Below are positions 1-5,455 of a DNA stretch of 10,220 nt, piece after piece (within the stretch, counting starts at the first letter, position 1; every line of letters starts with the position of its first letter). Where the stretch lies: positions 1 to 10,220 of the forward strand of contig JAGXSQ010000066.1 of assembly GCA_018333395.1 (NCBI GenBank), given 5' to 3'. The notes below the pieces were generated by a model. It was not told the origin of the DNA. It made no database searches and was given only the letters and a program-made list of their open reading frames with translations. This DNA comes from Dethiobacter sp. Its GTDB lineage: Bacteria > Bacillota_D > Dethiobacteria > Dethiobacterales > Dethiobacteraceae. The translations under genes and the position numbers were made by a program.

Positions 1-717
1 TACGACCCTGCCTTCGGTAAGCAGACTGCCATCATTGACATCTTTGTCAAAGTGACGGAGACTGTACAGGTTGATGTGGTCACCGACATTAAGGATGTAA
101 AAGTCACAAAAGAGTTGCTAAAAGTGTCGCAGGTTGTTGGCGAAGGAGTTCGTCAGCAAACTATTGTGGCAGACCTTACGGCTCCTGCCCCCGCCAGAAA
201 AATTGCCGGCCCGCCAGACACGCGTTTTGAAAACATTGTTACTCGGGTAATTGAGAACAAAGTTGTGATCGAAGGAGATTTGGTCAAACAAGTATACTTC
301 GTCCGTGACGGTGATTTTCCTGAAGTGCTGGAGTTTGAAGTCCGTGAACACTTCACCAGTTTCATAGACATACCCGGCGCCTTGCCAGGCCAGGTTGTTC
401 AGGTTTATCCGCGGGTAGAGTTTACCGATTTTGAAATCGATCCCTACGACCACAGGCGGATTCGCCAGACTTCTGTGATTGAAATCTTTGTAAAAGTCAC
501 AGAATTTGTTCAGATTGAAGTGGTCATTGATTGTGATGTGAAACCGATTCCTGCCGTAACCGTTTATGTGGTACAAAAAAGCGACACGCTCTTTAAAATT
601 GCTATACGCTTTAACACTACAGTAGCAGCCCTCTTAGCTGCAAATCCAGAAATTAAAGACCCGAACTTGATTTTCCCGGGACAGAAGATTCTTATCCCGG
701 CACCCCCTAAAGGATAA
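1..717 (+). CDS. SPOCS (DUF3794)/LysM spore-envelope protein, 3' part
   Basis: The reading frame is open from base 1 and ends at TAA 715-717, so the start lies outside the window; 238 residues are visible. The opening residues (to about 30) are the tail of one SPOCS repeat, ending in an IDIFVKVTE-type strand. A second, complete SPOCS domain follows at visible residues about 75-178, with the family's VIENKVVIEG...VKQVYFV, FIDIPGA.PG and IEIFVKVTE stretches. A LysM domain at about 188-232 ends in NLIFPGQKILIP. SPOCS/LysM proteins such as clostridial SipL bind the spore coat basement layer or peptidoglycan and act in the mother cell during coat and cortex assembly; that role is inferred here from architecture. 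No signal peptide can be judged because the N-terminus is missing. The next gene downstream is a paralogue with the same C-terminal order. The family call is firm; the exact function is open. Confidence 0.85.
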   Translation, partial: YDPAFGKQTAIIDIFVKVTETVQVDVVTDIKDVKVTKELLKVSQVVGEGVRQQTIVADLTAPAPARKIAGPPDTRFENIVTRVIENKVVIEGDLVKQVYFVRDGDFPEVLEFEVREHFTSFIDIPGALPGQVVQVYPRVEFTDFEIDPYDHRRIRQTSVIEIFVKVTEFVQIEVVIDCDVKPIPAVTVYVVQKSDTLFKIAIRFNTTVAALLAANPEIKDPNLIFPGQKILIPAPPKG

Positions 718-744
718 TGTAGCATCATTGATGCTACATTTTTT
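717..744 (+). terminator. Intrinsic terminator of the first SPOCS/LysM gene
   Basis: A perfect 10-bp inverted repeat, ATGTAGCATC (717-726) and GATGCTACAT (730-739), has a 3-nt loop and is followed by a T run to 744. It starts on the last base of the stop codon, so it is a classic rho-independent terminator for the upstream gene. Confidence 0.88.
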
Positions 745-792
745 CTTGTAGCATAGGAAATTATATCGTTCAGGGAAGCTACGATCCTATGC

Positions 793-880
793 GTTGGGGT
801 TTGTAAGGGGCGTGCCCCTTACTCTTGCGGGGTGCTCAGGGTCCGCAGACCCGCCGAAGGGGCGGCAGCCCCTAGCGGAA
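793..880. repeat. GC-rich island of three consecutive palindromes
   Basis: This non-coding block is much richer in G and C than its AT-leaning flanks. It contains three back-to-back hairpins: GTAAGGGGC/GCCCCTTAC (803-811 with 814-822), GGGTC/GACCC (839-843 with 848-852) and AGGGGC/GCCCCT (858-863 with 868-873). The last is enclosed by CCGC (851-854) and GCGG (875-878). It lies between two terminators (717-744 and 881-926). It could be a dispersed REP-like palindromic repeat or the body of a small structured RNA. An 81-codon minus-strand frame across it has no protein-like features. Confidence 0.5.
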
Positions 881-926
881 TAAAAAAGACGCGTCAGTTG
901 ATAGAAAACGCGAAGCGTCTTTTTTA
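881..926. terminator. Terminator-like hairpin with A-tract/T-tract arms
   Basis: TAAAAAAGACGC (881-892) pairs perfectly with GCGTCTTTTTTA (915-926) across a 22-nt loop. The A/T tails make it potentially bidirectional. The upstream gene already has its own terminator 140 bp earlier, so this one either ends a separate short transcript covering the GC-rich island or blocks read-through into the next gene. Confidence 0.65.
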
Positions 927-950
927 TGCGAGACTTGGCTTTTAGATAAG

Positions 951-980
951 TAAACTTTTGTCTGTCCTTAGCATACGATA
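951..980 (+). promoter_or_regulatory. Candidate mother-cell sigma (E/K-type) promoter
   Basis: GCATACGATA (971-980) fits the CATANNNTA core shared by sigma-E and sigma-K -10 boxes and differs by one base from the sigma-E form CATACAAT. A weak sigma-E-like -35 (TAAACTT, 951-957) lies 14 bp upstream. Transcription would begin near 987, just ahead of the ribosome-binding site AGGGG at 993-997. The -35 is poor, so this is a proposal only. Confidence 0.35.
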
Positions 981-1002
981 GCAACGGAAGGCAGGGGAAT
1001 TT

Positions 1003-2568
1003 ATGATGAATAAAGAACAGGAAAGACTGCATCGTGTATTGCCTTTGATTTTGGCTGAGGGGAGCACCAGCATAAGCGTACCCCTAACATGGTCGCTACC
1101 GGGTAGTGTGCCACAGTTTGACGAGCCGGAACTGACGGTGCTTGATGTAAAAGCAGTCGCTTTGTCCGGGGAAGTAGTGGTAGAAGTAGTTATCGAACAG
1201 CTTACGTATTATCTCAATGAAGAGACAGGGTTGGTGGAAAAGCAGGCTGCAACCTACCAATTAACTGAACTAGTGCAAGTGCCTGTCGCAAAACCGGGTA
1301 ATCGGGTGGCTGCACAAGTGGACGTAGGGATACTTGGCGGCTGGCGGACGGAACGATTTAATCTGCGAGGACAAAGAGCAACGATACTTAAAGGTGAATG
1401 CAAGCTCTTTGTCAGTTATACAGTGCTGGGGGATCAGGAGGTTCATGTTTATCAGACGGCCAGTTTTGACGGTGAAGCGCTGTCGGAAATAGTAGATGTG
1501 GAATCTCTGCAGAGCCGCTTTCAGGAAGTTATGGATTTATCACTTCCGCTGGAAATGTCTGCTGCTCCTAAAAGTATGGGGGAACTGAGCGGATATTTCA
1601 GAAATGGTAAAGCTACACCAATGTGTGGTTGGGTCAAGATTGAAGGTGAAATTACTGCCACAGTCCCATACTTAACGGAAAAGGAACAGATAAGCAACGA
1701 AGTATTTGTCTTTCCGGTAAAATATTTTCTTGAGGTGAATTCTGCCGCAAGCGAAATGGATGCGGAAGTGTCCGGTGAGGTAGAGTTTTTTACCTGCTTT
1801 CGTGAGCCAGCTCAGAGGACGGGGATACTGCGAGGATTGCTTTATCTGGAAGGACGGCTAAGTTTGGTGGAACCTCTGGGAGTGGCAGTGCAAAGCCGGA
1901 GTCATCCTGCCGGTTTTCAGCATAAGCTACCCCATCACCATCATCATGATAAACCGTTTCTGCTGGAAGAAGTTATTGCCATGGGTTCATCTCAGACGCT
2001 GGTACAACGTGAAATATTTTTTCCCCGTCGGGTACGTGGCGTGAGAGAGCCGGTGGATGCCCAAGTTCGAAATCTTCAGCATGAGGTAATCCCAAACAAA
2101 GTTATTGTGAAGGGTGTCTTGCGCAAACAGCTCTTTGCCGTCGATGCCGATACAGGGACAGTTTTTGCTGTAGACGTTGATGAAAACTTTGTCCATTTTG
2201 TGGATGTTCCAGGCGCTTCACCCGGAATGCGTGCCCATGTCAAGGCTCGCGTAGAATTTGTGAAGGTGGATATTAATCCCGGAGGTGAATCAGCGCGGCA
2301 GGTAACAATTATTGAAATTACTGTTAAAGTTACCCGGTTTATGAAAAAGGAGATAGCGGCAGACAGTGTCTGGCCAATTTCCCCATGGCAGCCCGTGAAG
2401 CCCAAGCCGTTGCATCCTGTGGCAAAAACATATATTGTTCGTTCAGGCGATACAATCTGGAAAATAGCTAATATGTTTGGCGTTTCTATGGATGCGATTA
2501 TTGCCGCCAATAACCTTACAAATCCAAACTTAATCTTCCCTGGGCAACAATTAATCATCCCGCGTTAA
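1003..2568 (+). CDS. SPOCS (DUF3794)/LysM spore-envelope protein, complete paralogue
   Basis: A 521-residue protein. Two ATGs are adjacent (1003 and 1006). AGGGG at 993-997 sits 5 and 8 nt from them, so the second is equally plausible. There is no signal peptide, in keeping with mother-cell cytoplasmic SPOCS proteins. The N-terminal 300 residues are rich in beta-strand valine patterns and hold one or two divergent SPOCS-like modules (about 43-150 and 195-290). A linker carries five consecutive histidines (311-315). A canonical SPOCS domain is at about 355-448 (PNKVIVKGVLRKQLF, FVDVPGASPG, VTIIEITVKVT), then a proline-rich spacer and a LysM domain at 476-520 (YIVRSGDTIWKIA, NLIFPGQQLIIP). The order resembles clostridial SipL, which binds SpoIVA. 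A coat or cortex morphogenesis role is inferred from family, from the preceding paralogue and from a possible sigma-E/K box upstream. It is not certain that this is the SipL orthologue. Confidence 0.88.
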   Translation: MMNKEQERLHRVLPLILAEGSTSISVPLTWSLPGSVPQFDEPELTVLDVKAVALSGEVVVEVVIEQLTYYLNEETGLVEKQAATYQLTELVQVPVAKPGNRVAAQVDVGILGGWRTERFNLRGQRATILKGECKLFVSYTVLGDQEVHVYQTASFDGEALSEIVDVESLQSRFQEVMDLSLPLEMSAAPKSMGELSGYFRNGKATPMCGWVKIEGEITATVPYLTEKEQISNEVFVFPVKYFLEVNSAASEMDAEVSGEVEFFTCFREPAQRTGILRGLLYLEGRLSLVEPLGVAVQSRSHPAGFQHKLPHHHHHDKPFLLEEVIAMGSSQTLVQREIFFPRRVRGVREPVDAQVRNLQHEVIPNKVIVKGVLRKQLFAVDADTGTVFAVDVDENFVHFVDVPGASPGMRAHVKARVEFVKVDINPGGESARQVTIIEITVKVTRFMKKEIAADSVWPISPWQPVKPKPLHPVAKTYIVRSGDTIWKIANMFGVSMDAIIAANNLTNPNLIFPGQQLIIPR

Positions 2569-2600
2569 CTGGCAACTTTCACCATGTGGACGTATCTTTC

Positions 2601-2627
2601 AGACAGCGGCTCGAACAGCCGCTGTCT
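2601..2627 (+). terminator. Strong hairpin after second SPOCS/LysM gene
   Basis: AGACAGCGGCT (2601-2611) and AGCCGCTGTCT (2617-2627) form a perfect 11-bp stem with a 5-nt loop, starting 32 bp after the stop codon. The following sequence is only weakly T-rich, so it may terminate inefficiently or act mainly as an mRNA 3'-end stabiliser. Confidence 0.6.
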
Positions 2628-2672
2628 TGCTGCTATTTGTTCAAACTCGCTCAGTTTGATGCAGGATGGCTT

Positions 2673-2701
2673 TTGTCAGCCGTTGGCAGATAGTCTATAA
2701 T
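2673..2701 (+). promoter_or_regulatory. Sigma-A-type promoter of the LysM-CAP gene
   Basis: TTGTCA (2673-2678) and TATAAT (2696-2701) are separated by 17 bp, matching the housekeeping consensus at 11 of 12 positions. The GTG start is 49 bp downstream, preceded by AAGGAG at 2736-2741. Just upstream is a 7-bp inverted repeat, TCAAACT (2641-2647) and AGTTTGA (2653-2659), that could be an operator. Confidence 0.75.
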
Positions 2702-2750
2702 GGAAATTGTGAAGTTATGTTAACAATTTAGAAAAAAGGAGTGTACTCGC

Positions 2751-3602
2751 GTGCATAAAAAAAGGACGAGCTTTCTTTCGCTGGTGTTGCTGGTCACCGT
2801 TTTACTTATGCCCTTTTCATCTGCTGCTAATGCCCTAACGATAGCAAATACGCTCACTGTCCGCCATATTTTCCGGTGGACACCAAGCGGATGGCAGAGG
2901 ATTTCCTCACCGCTGATGGTAGCCAGGAACACAAGTCAAACTGTTTTCTACCGGGTGCAGTCAGGCGACACGTTGCATCGTATCAGCCTGCGTTTTAATA
3001 CCACAGTTACAGAACTGATGCGGCTGAATCGTTTGACAGGGACAACTATCTTTGTGAATCAGTTGTTGCTTGTGTCACGCCCCCAACTTCAGCCTGCTCC
3101 TCAACCTCAGCCTGCTCCTCAACCTCAGCCTGCTCCTCAACCTCAGCCTGCGCCCCAACCTCACCCTGCTCCTCAACCTGCTCCTCAACCTCAACCTGCG
3201 CCGGCTAATCAACTGAATCAGTTTGAGCAAAGAGTTTTTGAACTGACCAACCTAGAACGGCAAAAAAATGGAATAGCCACGTTGCAAATCGACTTAGCGC
3301 TTTCCAGGGTGGCTAGATTAAAGTCGCAGGACATGCATGACACTGGCTATTTCGCGCATAATTCGCCGCTATATGGCTCACCCTTTGAGATGATGAGGCG
3401 CTTTGGCATAACGTTTCAAATCGCCGGGGAAAACATTGCCGGTGGGCAGAGAACTCCGGAAGATGTGGTAAGAGCTTGGATGAACAGCCCTGGGCATAGA
3501 GCAAATATTTTAAATCCCAGATTTACTCATTTGGGTAGCGGTTATTTCACCGGCTCCAATGGTTTTGGTCACTACTGGACTCAAATGTTTGTCGGCCGCT
3601 AG
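2751..3602 (+). CDS. Secreted LysM-CAP (SCP/PR1) domain protein, YkwD-like
   Basis: A 283-residue protein starting at GTG, with AAGGAG 9 nt upstream. A signal peptide is clear: positive HKKR, a hydrophobic core, and probable cleavage after an Ala-rich stretch at about 25-28. A LysM domain at about 67-109 (YRVQSGDTLHRIS) binds peptidoglycan. Residues 111-151 are a Pro/Gln/Ala linker of repeated PAPQPQ units. The CAP domain fills 155-283 with the expected cavity residues: H203 in HNSP, E227 in GENIA, E237, and H249 in SPGHRANIL; HYWTQMF follows at 274-280. Such YkwD/SafA-associated CAP proteins are common in spore formers and lie at the cell wall or spore surface; their biochemical activity is not settled. 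The gene has its own vegetative-type promoter and converges on the L,D-transpeptidase gene. Family assignment is secure; function is inferred. Confidence 0.92.
   Translation: MHKKRTSFLSLVLLVTVLLMPFSSAANALTIANTLTVRHIFRWTPSGWQRISSPLMVARNTSQTVFYRVQSGDTLHRISLRFNTTVTELMRLNRLTGTTIFVNQLLLVSRPQLQPAPQPQPAPQPQPAPQPQPAPQPHPAPQPAPQPQPAPANQLNQFEQRVFELTNLERQKNGIATLQIDLALSRVARLKSQDMHDTGYFAHNSPLYGSPFEMMRRFGITFQIAGENIAGGQRTPEDVVRAWMNSPGHRANILNPRFTHLGSGYFTGSNGFGHYWTQMFVGR
3087..3206 (+). repeat. In-frame 18-bp minisatellite encoding PQPAPQ linker
   Basis: Tandem copies of an 18-bp unit (consensus CCTCAGCCTGCTCCTCAA) begin at 3087, 3105, 3123, 3141 and 3159. A 12-bp partial unit (3177-3188) and a diverged unit (3189-3206) follow. 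Copies two and three are identical. The unit is a multiple of 3, so copy-number change only alters the length of the linker between the LysM and CAP domains. Confidence 0.9.
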
Positions 3603-3615
3603 ACAAAGCAAATAG

Positions 3616-3650
3616 AGAGCGTCAGGCTACTGTGCCGGACGCTCTTTGAA
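3616..3650. terminator. Shared hairpin between two convergent genes
   Basis: AGAGCGTC (3616-3623) pairs with GACGCTCT (3638-3645). The stem can extend inward by GG/CC after one mismatch. On the plus strand it is followed by TTTGAATTTT, 13 nt after the LysM-CAP stop codon. The minus-strand L,D-transpeptidase stop codon (3627-3629) lies in the loop, so that transcript folds across its own stop. Terminator use is likely on the plus strand and possible on the minus strand. Confidence 0.6.
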
Positions 3651-4160
3651 TTTTGGGATGAGTAGCATTTTGCCGGGGTGCAGATAGCGCGGGTGCTTAA
3701 TTTTATTAAACTGAATCAGTTGCTCTGGTGTGATCTGGAAGCGGTGCGCAATGCTTTCCACCGTATCGCCGGGACGGACATAATAGATGTCTTTGCCGAT
3801 GTGTTCTGGGACTTTTACCGCATCCTCCCGGTCAAAAATAATAACAGAGGTGCCGATGGGGACTAGCGGATAAATTTCTTCCACATCCTCGTTATACATC
3901 CGTACGCAACCTGCCGTAGCGGCAGTGTTGATTGTCCATGGATTAAATGTGCCATGAATGCCATGGCGCTGGTAAGTAAACGCCAGCCAACGTGTACCTA
4001 AACTGGGATGAGGACGGGGGTTTTTTTCGTATACTTTATATTCACCCAAAGGTGTAGGCGTTGAAGGTCTGCCAATAGCAATAGGAAATGTTTTGTAATA
4101 CTGTCCTTGCTGGTAAAAGGTCAGTTTTTTCATTAACCGATTAACTTCTATTCTGGTCAT
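3627..4160 (-). CDS. YkuD-type L,D-transpeptidase with C-terminal LysM domain
   Basis: With the start chosen here the protein has 177 residues. An upstream in-frame ATG at 4181 would add seven residues but has no ribosome-binding site, whereas GGGAG at 4173-4169 sits 8 nt before the ATG at 4160. The YkuD domain (about 1-110) has PTPLGEYKV, HGIHGT (H66, H69) and TAGCVRMYN with the nucleophile C85 and R87. The usual His two residues before that Cys is Ala83. A LysM domain follows at 125-169 (YYVRPGDTVESIAHRF, LHPGKMLLIP). Such enzymes form meso-diaminopimelate cross-links or attach proteins to peptidoglycan. No signal peptide is present, as in B. subtilis YkuD, a spore-associated protein, but there LysM precedes the catalytic domain. 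A spore-cortex or coat role is inferred. The gene is monocistronic. Confidence 0.9.
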   Translation of the reverse strand: MTRIEVNRLMKKLTFYQQGQYYKTFPIAIGRPSTPTPLGEYKVYEKNPRPHPSLGTRWLAFTYQRHGIHGTFNPWTINTAATAGCVRMYNEDVEEIYPLVPIGTSVIIFDREDAVKVPEHIGKDIYYVRPGDTVESIAHRFQITPEQLIQFNKIKHPRYLHPGKMLLIPKFKERPAQ

Positions 4161-4168
4161 GTTCTGGT

Positions 4169-4173
4169 CTCCC
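4169..4173 (-). promoter_or_regulatory. Ribosome-binding site deciding the L,D-transpeptidase start
   Basis: Read on the minus strand this is GGGAG, 8 nt before the ATG at 4160. No comparable site precedes the in-frame ATG at 4181, so the shorter form is preferred. Confidence 0.6.
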
Positions 4174-4215
4174 GTCAGCATGTTTTTGTGATAAGTCGCT
4201 TGTATTTTTTTGTTA

Positions 4216-4246
4216 TATCTTATGTGCGAACGGGCAGTTCTGCCAA
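4216..4246 (-). promoter_or_regulatory. Candidate promoter of the L,D-transpeptidase gene
   Basis: Two readings overlap. A sigma-A reading is TTGGCA (4246-4241), 18 bp, TAAGAT (4222-4217). A mother-cell sigma reading is the -10-like CATAAGATA (4224-4216), which fits CATANNNTA but lacks a correctly spaced sigma-E or sigma-K -35. A 12-bp inverted repeat, GGCAG/CTGCC (4233-4237 with 4240-4244), overlaps the -35 region. Either use is unproven. Confidence 0.35.
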
Positions 4247-4394
4247 TATCTTTGTAAAAGATGGAATATGCTTGAGTAATCTTTGTTCAGGAAAAGGGAT
4301 TTTATCCCGAATGTGGAATTACTTGAGGTCAGAAATTAGATTGTCTACACAAGAATAGTTTCCGGCGATCTGCCTGGCAGGTGGAGGGGAAATC

Positions 4395-5429
4395 GTGAAA
4401 GAATTAGCTAGTTTGCAGGATATTCAAGATTTAATGATAGATGGCAACCGTCTGGTACATTCGGCGACACATGAAGAAATTCTTGCCGGTTCCACTACAG
4501 ATATTTATTTTATTCGTACGCTTGAGATTTTAAGGAGTACCGGGAAGAGTAAAACTGAGGTGAGTGCTGAGATCTTTGCCAGTCATCCCGGTGTATTGTG
4601 CGGCATGGAGGAAGCAGTTCAGCTTCTAAAGAATAAAGATGTAAAGATTTGGGCGCTGGGGGAAGGGGAAGAATTTGCGCAAAAAGAAGTAGTCATGCGG
4701 ATTCAAGGCCAGTACAGCCGGTTTGGCATTTATGAGACAGCAATCCTTGGCATGCTGGCCAGCGCCAGCGGTTGGGCTACGGCAGCCCGGCGTTGCAAAA
4801 CGATAGCCGGAGAAAAGAAGGTTTTTTGTTTTGGGGCAAGACATGTCCATCCGGCCGTGGCACCAGTTATGGAACGGGCGGCCATAGTGGGGGGAGCAGA
4901 CGGCTGTAGCTGTATTCTTGGTGCCAAGTTGGCAGGTCAAAAGCCAACCGGCACGGTACCCCATGCGGCAGTCTTGATTGTGGGTGATACTGTAGAAGTG
5001 GCGCTAACTTATGACAGCGTGATGCCACAGGAAGATCCGCGGATTATCTTGGTAGATACTTTTAAAGATGAGGCAGAGGAAGCTTTGCGTGTTGCCAAGG
5101 CCTTAGGTAAAAAGCTGGCGGGAGTAAGGTTAGATACACCGAGAGAACGGGGTGGCGTTACCCCGGGATTGGTGAGGGAAATTCGTGCCCGTCTGGATCA
5201 GGCAGGCTTTAACCAGGTAAAAATATTTGCTTCAGGAGGTCTAAACGAAGAAAGAATACCTCGTTTAAGTGAAGCGGGTGTAGATGCATTTGGAGTAGGC
5301 AGTTTTATTTCTCGTGCTCCAGCCATTGACATGACCATGGATATTAAAGAGGTGGCAGGCAAACCCATGGCTAAACGTGGTCGTATACCGGGAATTACTG
5401 AGTCACCCCGTTTAAAAAAGATTTTTTAA
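4395..5429 (+). CDS. Nicotinate phosphoribosyltransferase (NAD salvage)
   Basis: A 344-residue protein starting at GTG behind GGAGG (4383-4387, spacing 7). It matches the short, archaeal-like nicotinate phosphoribosyltransferase family, which makes nicotinate mononucleotide from nicotinate and PRPP with ATP (EC 6.3.4.21), the entry step of NAD salvage in the cytoplasm. Visible landmarks are YSRFGIYETAILGMLA (107-122), FGARHVHP (146-153), ERAAIVGGADG (160-170), TGTVPHA (185-191, with H190 the likely phosphorylated or active-site His), DTFKDE (221-226), GVRLDTPRERGG (243-254), the phosphate-binding IFASGGLNEE (277-286) and DAFGVGSFIS (297-306). The length fits the short subfamily. The kinase gene begins 26 bp after its stop codon, so the two are probably co-transcribed. 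A quinolinate phosphoribosyltransferase identity is less likely given the HVHP and TGTVPHA motifs. Confidence 0.9.
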   Translation: MKELASLQDIQDLMIDGNRLVHSATHEEILAGSTTDIYFIRTLEILRSTGKSKTEVSAEIFASHPGVLCGMEEAVQLLKNKDVKIWALGEGEEFAQKEVVMRIQGQYSRFGIYETAILGMLASASGWATAARRCKTIAGEKKVFCFGARHVHPAVAPVMERAAIVGGADGCSCILGAKLAGQKPTGTVPHAAVLIVGDTVEVALTYDSVMPQEDPRIILVDTFKDEAEEALRVAKALGKKLAGVRLDTPRERGGVTPGLVREIRARLDQAGFNQVKIFASGGLNEERIPRLSEAGVDAFGVGSFISRAPAIDMTMDIKEVAGKPMAKRGRIPGITESPRLKKIF

Positions 5430-5455
5430 GATTCTGCTTCCGGGGGGTCGAGGCG

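Noticed and set aside
118..576. Minus-strand open frame of 152 codons across the first SPOCS/LysM gene
   Set aside because: It lies wholly antisense to a clear protein family, has no ribosome-binding site and no recognisable motif.
787..1032. Minus-strand frame of 81 codons over the GC-rich island
   Set aside because: It crosses the palindromes and the downstream gene start, has no Shine-Dalgarno site and encodes low-complexity sequence.
1933..1947. Five-histidine run as an engineered tag
   Set aside because: It is internal, uses mixed natural codons, and no vector or linker sequence surrounds it.
2076..2558. Minus-strand open frame of 160 codons
   Set aside because: Antisense to the SPOCS and LysM domains of the second paralogue; its composition reflects the complement of those codons.
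3087..3206. Possible CRISPR-like array
   Set aside because: The repeats are 18 bp, contiguous without spacers, and in frame within a protein linker.
4161..4181. Longer L,D-transpeptidase start at ATG 4181
   Set aside because: No ribosome-binding site precedes it, whereas GGGAG is well placed for ATG 4160. It cannot be fully excluded.
4296..4308. Small hairpin GGGAT/ATCCC upstream of the nicotinate phosphoribosyltransferase gene
   Set aside because: A 5-bp stem with 3-nt loop is expected by chance, and I see no T run, promoter overlap or known NAD-responsive element.
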